Source: Flavobacterium sp. (GTDB taxonomy: Bacteria; Bacteroidota; Bacteroidia; Flavobacteriales; Flavobacteriaceae). Taken from it: a stretch of DNA of 7,067 nt. Below the pieces are notes generated by a model. It was not told the DNA's origin, made no database searches, and saw only the letters and a list, made by a program, of their open reading frames with translations. This document shows, one piece after another, positions 1 to 6,459 of this stretch; positions within the stretch are counted from its first letter, which is position 1; the number at the start of each line of letters is the position of its first letter. Made by a program: the position numbers and the translations under genes. The stretch spans positions 1-7,067 of the forward strand of contig JAUXNR010000398.1 in the NCBI GenBank assembly GCA_030682755.1. Direction: 5' to 3'.

Positions 1-279
1 AGCGTTAGCTTGTCCATCAGATAAAATTTCAAAACTTACGCCTCTAATTTGGCATTCTTTTCTGATTTCCTGAGCATCGGGTAATAAAAAAGAACCGCCT
101 CGATAATTTAACAACCAACTGACTTTATAATCTTCTTCTAAAGCCCAAAAGGTTATACCATAAGCTTTTAAATGATTTTGCTGGGTGCTTTCATCCATTG
201 GCAACAAAATAAATGAGGCCTTCATGCTGAATGAAAAAAGCAAAACTAAAAGGACACTATATTTTTTGAAAAGTTGCAT
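1..279 (-). CDS. Exported protein of the flavobacterial 'asparagine synthetase B'-labelled family, N-terminal part (cut by window edge)
   Basis: The frame is open from an ATG at 277-279 to the window edge, giving 93 codons; the C-terminal part lies outside. The protein begins with a typical signal peptide: a basic start (MQLFKKY), a hydrophobic core at residues 8-18, and a probable cleavage site near residues 20-23. The mature part contains ILLPMDE (24-30), NYRGGSF and a CQIRGVSFEI stretch. From memory this resembles an approximately 420-residue family in Flavobacteriaceae that databases often call asparagine synthetase B. That name is doubtful: true AsnB starts with Met-Cys and uses the Cys as the glutaminase nucleophile, whereas this protein starts with an export signal. 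Its real function is unknown to me. The gene follows dnaB on the same strand, but the strong dnaB terminator and a separate promoter box at 296-303 suggest independent transcription. The start choice is supported by the signal peptide and the short leader. Confidence 0.75.
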   Translation of the reverse strand, partial: MQLFKKYSVLLVLLFSFSMKASFILLPMDESTQQNHLKAYGITFWALEEDYKVSWLLNYRGGSFLLPDAQEIRKECQIRGVSFEILSDGQANA

Positions 280-295
280 GCTACTATTTTTATTT

Positions 296-303
296 CAAAG
301 ATA
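296..303 (-). promoter_or_regulatory. Bacteroidota -7 promoter box (TATCTTTG) for the exported protein gene
   Basis: The minus strand reads TATCTTTG, a full match to the Bacteroidota sigma-factor -7 consensus TAnnTTTG. It lies 16 bases upstream of the ATG at 279. At the expected distance upstream (N19) there is only TTT instead of the -33 TTG. The position between the dnaB terminator and the start codon fits a dedicated promoter with a very short leader. Confidence 0.6.
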
Positions 304-328
304 ACTTTTTTAATGTGAAGAAAAATAT

Positions 329-353
329 AAAAAAATCCGCCTCGTGGCGGATT
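329..353 (-). terminator. Intrinsic terminator of dnaB
   Basis: A perfect 8-bp stem (334-341 paired with 346-353, core CCGCC/GGCGG) closes a four-base loop. On the minus strand it is followed by a run of seven T, counting the last stem bases. It begins only 7 bases after the dnaB stop codon, so it should end dnaB transcription and separate it from the next minus-strand gene. Confidence 0.85.
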
Positions 354-360
354 AAATTTT

Positions 361-1905
361 TTAGAATGGCACTTCACTGTCATCGTCATCATTGTTGAGA
401 TTGCTTCCAAAAGCCTCGTTGGCACTTGGTAAGTTTTTCGTAATAAATGGTGCATCATCCAAATTCATTTTAGATGGCAAATCGTTATAACCGGAATTAA
501 AATCATCTAAATTGTCAAACTTACCCAGGTTTCCAATGAATTTTAATCGAATATTTTCCAAACTTCCGTTTCTGTGTTTTGCAATTATAAATTCTGCTTG
601 ACCTTCTGTTGGCGATTGGTCGTCGTCATCCCATTCTTCAATTTTATAATATTCCGGACGGTAAATGAACGATACAATATCAGCATCTTGCTCAATTGCT
701 CCGGATTCACGAAGGTCAGAAAGCAAAGGTCTTTTACTTGAACCACGGGTTTCAACTGCACGAGAAAGCTGTGATAAAGCAATAACAGGAACATTTAATT
801 CTTTTGCCAAAGCTTTTAAATTTCTGGAAATTGTAGAAATTTCTTGTTCTCTGTTTCCTCCACCTTTTCCACCTCCTCCGGCGGTCATTAATTGAAGGTA
901 ATCCACAATTATAAGTTTAATTCCGTGTTGCGAAGACAAACGTCTGGCTTTTGCACGAAGGTCAAAAATGGATAACGAAGGCGTATCATCAATATACAAA
1001 GGAGCTTTTTCGAGGTTTTTTACTTTCACACTCAACTGTTCCCATTCGTGTTTTTCTAATTTACCGGTACGTAATTTTTCAGAAGAAAGTCCGGTTTCAG
1101 AGGATATCAAACGCGTAATCAACTGAACCGAAGACATCTCCAACGAAAAAACGGCTACAGGTTGATTGAAATCAATAGCCATATTTCTGGCCATGGAGAG
1201 AACAAACGCAGTTTTACCCATACCCGGCCTTGCCGCAATAATAATCAAATCACTGGGCTGCCAACCTGAAGTTACTTTATCTAACTTATCAAAACCGGTA
1301 GCTACACCACTTAATCCATCTTTATTGGCAATTTCTTCTATTCTTTTTTTGGCTTGAATCACCAAACTTTGGGCAGTTTCAGAACTACGTTTGATGTTTC
1401 CTTGAGTAACTTCGTATAATTTAGATTCGGCTTTGTCTAACAAATCAAAAACATCTGTTGTTTCATCATATGATTCTTCAATAATTTCAGAAGAAATTTT
1501 TATCAAACTACGCTGAATAAATTTCTGTAAAATAATTCTGGAATGAAATTCAATGTGTGCAGAAGACGCGATTTTTTGAGTAAGCTGAATTAAGTAAAAA
1601 TCACCGCCTACTAAATCTAATTTGGCATTCTTTTTTAATTGAGACGAAACGGTTAATAAGTCAATTGGCTGTGTGTCAGTAAACAATTGAACAATGGCTT
1701 CAAAAATGTATTTATGAGCCTCTTTATAGAATGCATCCGGTTGAAGAATATCAATAACCTCATCTACTCCTTTTTTATCAATCATCATTGCCCCTAACAC
1801 CGCTTCTTCAAGGTCAAGAGCCTGAGGAGGCAACTTTCCTTTTTCAAGATTTATAATTGTAGTTTTATCTACTTTTATCGGGTTAATATTCCTTAAATTT
1901 TCCAT
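361..1905 (-). CDS. dnaB: Replicative DNA helicase DnaB
   Basis: Hexameric 5'-3' helicase that unwinds DNA at the replication fork and works with primase. The 514-residue product has the DnaB N-terminal helical domain (about 25-130, with LPPQALDLEEAVLGAMMID), a linker, and a RecA-like ATPase domain (about 200-460). Visible motifs are Walker A RPGMGKT (226-232), the FSLEM motif with likely catalytic Glu256, Walker B LIIVDYLQL with Asp335, SQLSR (378-382), the conserved LSDLRESGAIEQDADIV block (395-411), and AKHRNG (442-447), whose Lys443 and Arg445 match the K-x-R arginine finger acting across subunits. No intein or frameshift is present. A glycine-rich run (343-350) sits in the DNA-binding loop region. 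Compared with E. coli DnaB (471 residues) it has an acidic tail of about 50 residues ending DDDDSEVPF. It is a single-gene unit between two strong terminators. The start at 1905 gives the usual flavobacterial MENLRN beginning. Confidence 0.97.
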   Translation of the reverse strand: MENLRNINPIKVDKTTIINLEKGKLPPQALDLEEAVLGAMMIDKKGVDEVIDILQPDAFYKEAHKYIFEAIVQLFTDTQPIDLLTVSSQLKKNAKLDLVGGDFYLIQLTQKIASSAHIEFHSRIILQKFIQRSLIKISSEIIEESYDETTDVFDLLDKAESKLYEVTQGNIKRSSETAQSLVIQAKKRIEEIANKDGLSGVATGFDKLDKVTSGWQPSDLIIIAARPGMGKTAFVLSMARNMAIDFNQPVAVFSLEMSSVQLITRLISSETGLSSEKLRTGKLEKHEWEQLSVKVKNLEKAPLYIDDTPSLSIFDLRAKARRLSSQHGIKLIIVDYLQLMTAGGGGKGGGNREQEISTISRNLKALAKELNVPVIALSQLSRAVETRGSSKRPLLSDLRESGAIEQDADIVSFIYRPEYYKIEEWDDDDQSPTEGQAEFIIAKHRNGSLENIRLKFIGNLGKFDNLDDFNSGYNDLPSKMNLDDAPFITKNLPSANEAFGSNLNNDDDDSEVPF

Positions 1906-1957
1906 GGAGCTAATGTAACCAAAAATTAAAATTAAACGTGTTAGAGTTGTTAGAAAT

Positions 1958-1965
1958 CAATGTTA
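1958..1965 (-). promoter_or_regulatory. Candidate dnaB promoter box (TAACATTG)
   Basis: The minus strand reads TAACATTG, one mismatch from TAnnTTTG. TTA lies at the -33 position with exactly 19 bases between (1985-1987). It would give a dnaB leader of roughly 45 bases. No perfect TAnnTTTG exists between the accA terminator and the dnaB start, so this is the best candidate. The region is AT-rich and a chance match is possible. Confidence 0.35.
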
Positions 1966-1993
1966 AAAACTAACGTTTTTTTGTTAATAACCC

Positions 1994-2026
1994 AAAAAAA
2001 ATCCGAAGTTTCAAGGCTTCGGATTT
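1994..2026 (-). terminator. Intrinsic terminator of accA
   Basis: A perfect 10-bp stem (1999-2008 with 2017-2026, arms AAATCCGAAG and CTTCGGATTT) encloses an 8-base loop. On the minus strand it runs into eight consecutive T (1994-2001). It lies 20 bases beyond the accA stop codon and separates accA from dnaB transcriptionally. Confidence 0.87.
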
Positions 2027-2045
2027 AAGTTGTCTTTTGTAAGAT

Positions 2046-2999
2046 TTATTCTTTGAATTCGCCCATTTTACTGTATTTGTCCATCCTTTGGCCCACTAAT
2101 TCTTCTGTTGATAAATCTTTTAATTCATTATATCCTTTGATGATATATTGCTCTACTGTTTTAAAAGTAGTTTCTCTATCATAATGAGCTCCACCAAGAG
2201 GTTCCGGAATGATCTCATCAATCAATTTTTGCTTTTTCATATCATAAGAAGTCAATTTTAAGGCTTCTGCAGCAATCTCTTTATATTCCCAACTTCTCCA
2301 TAAAATAGAAGAACAAGATTCAGGTGAAATTACGGAGTACCATGTATTTTCCAACATATACACTCGGTCACCCACACCAATTCCTAAAGCTCCACCAGAA
2401 GCACCTTCACCAACAATTACAGTTATGATAGGCGTTTTAAGTCTGAGCATTTCAAAAATATTTCTTGCAATGGCTTCCCCTTGTCCTCTTTCTTCAGCTT
2501 CTAAGCCTGGATATGCTCCGGGAGTGTCAACCAAAGTTAGCACAGGAATTCCGAATTTTTCAGCCATTTTCATCAATCGAAGTGCTTTTCTATAACCTTC
2601 AGGATTTGCCATCCCAAAATTTCTGAACTGACGTGTTTTGGTATTAAATCCTTTTTGTTGACCCACAATCATGAATGACTGACCACCAATTTTTCCTAAA
2701 CCGCCAATCATGGCTTTATCATCTTTGAAGTTTCTGTCTCCAAAAAGTTCTAAAAAAGTTCCGCCACAAAGTGCTCGAACATGATCCATTGTATAAGGTC
2801 TGCTTGGGTGTCTTGATAATTGAACACGTTGCCAAGCCGATAAATTCTTATATATTTTTTTCTTAGTTTCTTCTAATTTCTTCTCGATTTGTTTACAAGT
2901 AGCTGTAACATCAACATTAGATTCTTCACCAATAATCTGGCATTTGTCCAATTGATCTTCCAATTCTTTGATGGGAAGTTCAAAATCTAAATATTCCAT
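2046..2999 (-). CDS. accA: Acetyl-CoA carboxylase carboxyltransferase subunit alpha
   Basis: AccA pairs with AccD to form the carboxyltransferase that moves the carboxyl group from carboxybiotin on AccB to acetyl-CoA, making malonyl-CoA in the first committed step of fatty acid synthesis in the cytosol. The 317-residue length is close to E. coli AccA (319). An N-terminal helical region (about 1-60) precedes the crotonase-like core. Typical motifs are [11 protein letters not shown] (64-74), [26 protein letters not shown] (156-175), the glycine-rich [12 protein letters not shown] (197-208) that forms part of the active-site oxyanion pocket, and [12 protein letters not shown]. Everything expected is present and no truncation is seen. 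accD and accBC are not in this window, so the subunits are encoded apart. The gene has its own promoter box at 3031-3038 and a strong terminator. The ATG at 2997-2999 begins the familiar MEYLDFE sequence. Confidence 0.97.
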   Translation of the reverse strand: MEYLDFELPIKELEDQLDKCQIIGEESNVDVTATCKQIEKKLEETKKKIYKNLSAWQRVQLSRHPSRPYTMDHVRALCGGTFLELFGDRNFKDDKAMIGGLGKIGGQSFMIVGQQKGFNTKTRQFRNFGMANPEGYRKALRLMKMAEKFGIPVLTLVDTPGAYPGLEAEERGQGEAIARNIFEMLRLKTPIITVIVGEGASGGALGIGVGDRVYMLENTWYSVISPESCSSILWRSWEYKEIAAEALKLTSYDMKKQKLIDEIIPEPLGGAHYDRETTFKTVEQYIIKGYNELKDLSTEELVGQRMDKYSKMGEFKE

Positions 3000-3030
3000 A
3001 GGTAAAATGATTTTAGTTTAGTTTGAAAAG

Positions 3031-3038
3031 CAAAGATA
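3031..3038 (-). promoter_or_regulatory. Bacteroidota -7 promoter box (TATCTTTG) for accA
   Basis: The minus strand reads TATCTTTG, an exact TAnnTTTG match, 31 bases upstream of the accA ATG, implying a leader of about 25 bases. The expected -33 element is only partly matched (TTT at N19). It suggests accA is not simply read through from the transporter gene upstream. Confidence 0.65.
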
Positions 3039-3122
3039 GAATTTTATATTGTTAAGAAAAGTAATTTTTAATGTTATCAGAACTTTTTTTGGATATGGAA
3101 ATAAAACTTAGCTGGTAAATTT

Positions 3123-4031
3123 TTACTCCAAATTAACTTTCTTAGCTATGTCTTTGCGTTTGAGATAATATTTTAAAATACCGTTTAAAATTACGGTTAC
3201 AACAATAATTACTGCACCTAAATAAAACCCTGTGCTCATTTGTTCTTTTTCTTTAAATATCAATAGTGCTAATATGATTCCGTAAACCGGTTCCAGATTT
3301 ATGGTTAACATTACCGTATAAGGACTTAAAAATTTCATGACTTTTACAGAAGCTATAAATGCATAAGCTGTACAAATTGAACTGAGAATGATCAAATACA
3401 TCCAATCCGATGATTTTAAAATAAAAAAATCAGCCGTAAAACTACTTGTTGCTAATAAATAGATAGAAAAACAAACTACCCCTCCGGACAATTCATAAAA
3501 CGAAATTACGGTAGGATCGTATTTTTGGGCTAATTTTCCATTTAAAACGGAGAATAATGCAGACAAAAAAGCGGATGTCAACGCTAAAATTATTCCTAAA
3601 TAATAATCTCCTTCAAAATTAAAAATGATATAGAGTCCAAAAACCACAATTAATCCGAACAGCACTTCATACCAAACCACTCTTCTTTTATAAAAAATTG
3701 GTTCTAATAAAGATGTGAAAAAAGCTCCGGTTGAGAGGCAAGCTAAAGTGACAGAAACATTTGACACTTTAATGGCCTTAAAAAAAGTGAGCCAATGGAG
3801 TGCAATCACTAAACCAAGAAATAAAAACAACAGGAACAGTTTTTTTGAAATTATAAGCGATTGTCTTTTAAACAAAAAATAAAGCACAATAAATCCAACT
3901 GCCATCAACATTCTGAACCATACTAGAGGCAAAGCATCCAAAGAAATCAATTCTCCCAAAATGGCAGTGAAACCCCAAATAAACACTATTAGATGGAGGT
4001 GTAAATAACTTTTTATGTTATCGTTTAGCAT
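3123..4031 (-). CDS. EamA/DMT-superfamily transporter
   Basis: A 302-residue inner-membrane protein of the drug/metabolite transporter superfamily, with about ten hydrophobic segments arranged as two EamA repeats. Repeat one shows the N-terminal WGFTAILG (19-26), WFRM (38-41) and the end-of-repeat signature SLLEPIFYKRR (107-117). Repeat two has the matching INLEPVYGIILALLIFKEKE (244-263), the usual C-terminal EamA signature. The C-terminus is basic (KYYLKRKD), consistent with a cytoplasmic end. Family members export or import amino acids, nucleobases and other small metabolites; the substrate here cannot be read from sequence. The start codon lies inside the end of the LptF/LptG-family gene, an overlap of 14 bases in another frame, so it is the last gene of the tgt operon and probably translationally coupled. 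No strong terminator follows; only a weak AT hairpin is visible near 3103-3123. Confidence 0.9.
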   Translation of the reverse strand: MLNDNIKSYLHLHLIVFIWGFTAILGELISLDALPLVWFRMLMAVGFIVLYFLFKRQSLIISKKLFLLFLFLGLVIALHWLTFFKAIKVSNVSVTLACLSTGAFFTSLLEPIFYKRRVVWYEVLFGLIVVFGLYIIFNFEGDYYLGIILALTSAFLSALFSVLNGKLAQKYDPTVISFYELSGGVVCFSIYLLATSSFTADFFILKSSDWMYLIILSSICTAYAFIASVKVMKFLSPYTVMLTINLEPVYGIILALLIFKEKEQMSTGFYLGAVIIVVTVILNGILKYYLKRKDIAKKVNLE

Positions 4032-5097
4032 TGCGAAGTAAAAAGAAAGCTAATATACCAAAAACCACATTCGGTAACCAAACTGCAACTAACGGAGGGA
4101 CACTTGATTTTTCTGCTAAGGTTCCAAAAATTTTATCAAAAAACACAAATGTAAAAGCGATTACAATTCCAATAGCGAGGTTTACTCCCATTCCACCTCG
4201 TCGTTTTTTTGAAGAAACCGCCACTGCTATTAATGTTAAAATAAATGCTGTAACCGGTAAACTATACTTTTTATAGAGTACGACTAAATAGGTATTAATG
4301 TTGGCGTTTCCTCTGTCTCTTTCTTTTTTTATAAAACGATTAAGCTCCGGTAAAGTTAAAGTCTCAGCAATGTAAATAACCGGCGTTAAATCTTCTAAAT
4401 CAAATGAAAAAACAGTATCTCTTTTTACATCACTTTGAAGCACATCACCAAACTCGCCAACTATTCTTTTTTGATAGTTAAACATGGTATACATACTATC
4501 TTCTTCATTGTATTTTAACCTACTTGCCGTAATTTTATATTTCAACTTTTCTCCTTCAAATTTCTCTAAGGAAAAATTATAAGCAATTTTTGCAACACTA
4601 TTAAAGTTACTTACATAAATAAATTCATCATCACTGATTTGTCTGAAAACATTTGAGTTTTGTCGAACTTCTACATTGTTTTTCAAATACGTATATCTAA
4701 AATCATTAAATCCTTTACTGGCTTTTGGCACAAGGAAAAAACCCATAATTAAAGCAAAAATGGAAACTAAAGTCGCACCAATTAAATAAGGCCTTAAAAA
4801 TCGAGTATACGATATTCCTGAACTTAAAATGGCAATAATCTCAGTGTTATTAGCGAATTTAGAAGTAAACCAGATAACCGAAAGAAATAAAAAGATGGGA
4901 AATAACAAATTGGCAAAATAAACGGTAAAATCCAAATAATAAATAGCCACGGCTTTAAAAGGCACATTGCTTTCTAGAATTTTATTGATTTTTTCTGCAA
5001 CATCAATTACAATTCCGATAGGAATAAAAAGCAAAAGCATGACCACAAAAGTGGTGATGTATCTTTTTAATATGTATTTATCTATTATTTTCAGCAT
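4018..5097 (-). CDS. LptF/LptG-family permease (lipopolysaccharide export)
   Basis: LptF and LptG are the inner-membrane subunits that, with the LptB ATPase, extract lipopolysaccharide from the inner membrane and hand it to the periplasmic LptC/LptA bridge. This 359-residue protein has the family layout: TM1 about 13-33, TM2 about 56-78, TM3 about 103-123, a periplasmic beta-rich domain about 124-275, then TM4 about 279-296, TM5 about 303-322 and TM6 about 334-354. The opening LKIIDKYILKRYI and the NTEIIAILSSGIS segment (84-96), which precedes TM3 and matches the family's cytoplasmic coupling region, are typical, as is the basic loop SSKKRRGGMG (295-304) between TM4 and TM5. Sequence alone does not settle whether it is the F or G partner, and no second paralogue is present here. 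It lies 38 bases after tgt and overlaps the following transporter gene by 14 bases, indicating one transcript. Confidence 0.92.
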   Translation of the reverse strand: MLKIIDKYILKRYITTFVVMLLLFIPIGIVIDVAEKINKILESNVPFKAVAIYYLDFTVYFANLLFPIFLFLSVIWFTSKFANNTEIIAILSSGISYTRFLRPYLIGATLVSIFALIMGFFLVPKASKGFNDFRYTYLKNNVEVRQNSNVFRQISDDEFIYVSNFNSVAKIAYNFSLEKFEGEKLKYKITASRLKYNEEDSMYTMFNYQKRIVGEFGDVLQSDVKRDTVFSFDLEDLTPVIYIAETLTLPELNRFIKKERDRGNANINTYLVVLYKKYSLPVTAFILTLIAVAVSSKKRRGGMGVNLAIGIVIAFTFVFFDKIFGTLAEKSSVPPLVAVWLPNVVFGILAFFLLRNAKR

Positions 5098-5135
5098 GAT
5101 TATAAATTGACCTCAAGGTATAAAGATACTATACT

Positions 5136-6266
5136 TTATAAACGTTGACTCATTTGTTTTACCATTTGATCTTTCCAAACTCTAAAATCACCTGCAATGA
5201 TGTGTTTTCTGGCTTCACGAACCAACCACATATAAAACCCTAAATTATGAATGGTTGCAATTTGCTTTCCTAAATATTCATTTGCCGCAAATAAATGACG
5301 TAAATACGCTTTAGTATATTCTGTATCAACAAATGTAATTCCCATTTCATCAATGGGTGAAAAATCATTTTCCCATTTTTTATTTTTTATATTGATGGAA
5401 CCGTTTGCTGTAAACAACATTCCGTTTCTTGCATTTCGGGTTGGCATGACACAATCAAACATATCAATTCCTAAAGCAATATTTTCTAAAATATTAATAG
5501 GCGTTCCAACCCCCATTAAATAGCGAGGCTTGTCTTGAGGCAAAATTGCGGTAACCACTTCGGTCATGGCATACATTTCTTCTGCGGGTTCTCCTACTGA
5601 TAATCCACCAATGGCATTACCTTCTGCCCCTGCATTAGCAATATATTCAGCAGATTGTTGACGCAAATCTTTATAAGTACTCCCTTGAACAATTGGGAAA
5701 AAAGTTTGCTCATAACCATATTTGAAAGGTAAATTCTCCAAATGATTGATACAACGGTCAAGCCAACGATGCGTCATGTGCATGGAACGTCTTGCATAAT
5801 TGTAATCACATGGATAAGGTGTACATTCATCAAAAGCCATGATTATATCTGCACCAATGGTTCTTTGAATTTCCATTACGTTTTCAGGTGAAAAAAAATG
5901 GTAGGAACCGTCAATATGACTTTTAAATTTTACGCCTTCTTCTTTGATTTTTCTGTTTGACGATAACGAATAGACCTGATAACCACCGCTATCTGTTAAT
6001 ATATTCCTATCCCAATTCATAAATTTGTGTAAACCTCCGGCTTGTTCCAAAATAGCTGTTTGCGGGCGAAGGTATAAATGATAGGTATTTCCTAAAATAA
6101 TATCGGGATTGATATCATTTTTTAATTCTCTTTGGTGAACTCCTTTAACCGAAGCAACTGTGCCAACAGGCATAAAAATTGGTGTTTCAATTACACCGTG
6201 ATCAGTGGTAATACTTCCTGCTCTAGCACTTGAATTTGCGTCTTTCGCTAATAAGTCAAACTTCAT
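5136..6266 (-). CDS. tgt: Queuine/preQ1 tRNA-ribosyltransferase (tRNA-guanine transglycosylase)
   Basis: Tgt exchanges guanine 34 in the anticodon of tRNAs for Asp, Asn, His and Tyr for the queuosine precursor preQ1, a step in queuosine synthesis. The 376-residue TIM-barrel protein matches the bacterial length (E. coli 375). Visible are PIFMPVGT (29-36), DSGGYQ with Asp92 (general acid/base), the substrate-pocket Asp146 in FDECTPYP, PIVQGS (191-196), GGLSVGE (220-226), and GIDMFDCVMPTRNARNG, where Asp271 corresponds to the catalytic nucleophile (Z. mobilis Asp280). The usual C-terminal zinc motif CxCxxC is absent: by alignment its positions are Gly309, Thr311 and Asp314, while the fourth ligand His340 (TIHNL) is kept. 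I believe this is typical of Bacteroidota rather than damage, since flanking residues are well conserved. It is the first gene of an operon with the LptF/LptG-family permease and transporter genes. The ATG at 6264-6266 gives the standard MKFDLL start. Confidence 0.96.
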   Translation of the reverse strand: MKFDLLAKDANSSARAGSITTDHGVIETPIFMPVGTVASVKGVHQRELKNDINPDIILGNTYHLYLRPQTAILEQAGGLHKFMNWDRNILTDSGGYQVYSLSSNRKIKEEGVKFKSHIDGSYHFFSPENVMEIQRTIGADIIMAFDECTPYPCDYNYARRSMHMTHRWLDRCINHLENLPFKYGYEQTFFPIVQGSTYKDLRQQSAEYIANAGAEGNAIGGLSVGEPAEEMYAMTEVVTAILPQDKPRYLMGVGTPINILENIALGIDMFDCVMPTRNARNGMLFTANGSINIKNKKWENDFSPIDEMGITFVDTEYTKAYLRHLFAANEYLGKQIATIHNLGFYMWLVREARKHIIAGDFRVWKDQMVKQMSQRL

Positions 6267-6286
6267 ATAGACATTTTTACAATCGG

Positions 6287-6294
6287 CAAAGATA
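6287..6294 (-). promoter_or_regulatory. Bacteroidota -7 promoter box (TATCTTTG) for the tgt operon
   Basis: The minus strand reads TATCTTTG, a full TAnnTTTG match, 20 bases upstream of the tgt ATG, giving a leader of roughly 14 bases. No clear -33 TTG is seen at N19. It sits in the divergent region shared with the transketolase promoter. Confidence 0.6.
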
Positions 6295-6426
6295 AAAGAA
6301 TTAGCATTTATTAAAGTTGATTTAGGATTTATTTATGTTACAATGCAAATTGGTTTTACTAACAATCATTCTTGAAAACTTTCGTAAAATTATAATAGTG
6401 ATGATTACAAAATATAATTATTGGAT

Positions 6427-6434
6427 TACCTTTG
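6427..6434 (+). promoter_or_regulatory. Bacteroidota -7 promoter box (TACCTTTG) for transketolase
   Basis: TACCTTTG matches TAnnTTTG exactly and lies 25 bases before the ATG at 6460. TTA at 6405-6407, exactly 19 bases upstream, is a 2/3 match to the -33 TTG. The leader would be about 20 bases and contains no Shine-Dalgarno sequence, only an A-rich stretch before the start as is usual in this phylum. Confidence 0.65.
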
Positions 6435-6459
6435 CAACAGTTTAACTTTTAGATAAAAA

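Noticed and set aside
246..458. 70-residue minus-strand open frame spanning the dnaB end and the intergenic terminator
   Set aside because: It runs through the dnaB C-terminus, the terminator hairpin and the next gene's promoter box, so it cannot be a real gene.
665..895. Open frame on the plus strand, antisense to dnaB
   Set aside because: It lies wholly inside the conserved dnaB coding region, has no promoter box or recognisable domain, and reflects antisense frame bias; the same applies to the frames at 585-794 and 1166-1357.
3103..3123. Possible terminator hairpin after the EamA transporter gene
   Set aside because: The stem is A/T only with a mismatch and the T tract is poor; too weak to call a terminator.
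4031..4276. 81-residue plus-strand open frame opposite the LptF/LptG-family gene
   Set aside because: It is an antisense shadow of a clear permease gene, with low-complexity composition and no start signals.
5121..5128. TATCTTTA on the minus strand, near-match to TAnnTTTG ahead of the LptF/LptG-family gene
   Set aside because: The conserved final G is missing, and close gene spacing favours read-through from tgt.
5119..5140. Small inverted repeat TATAAAG/CTTTATA around the tgt stop codon
   Set aside because: It has only seven A/T-rich pairs, no following T run on the minus strand, and lies inside an operon; chance in AT-rich DNA is likely.
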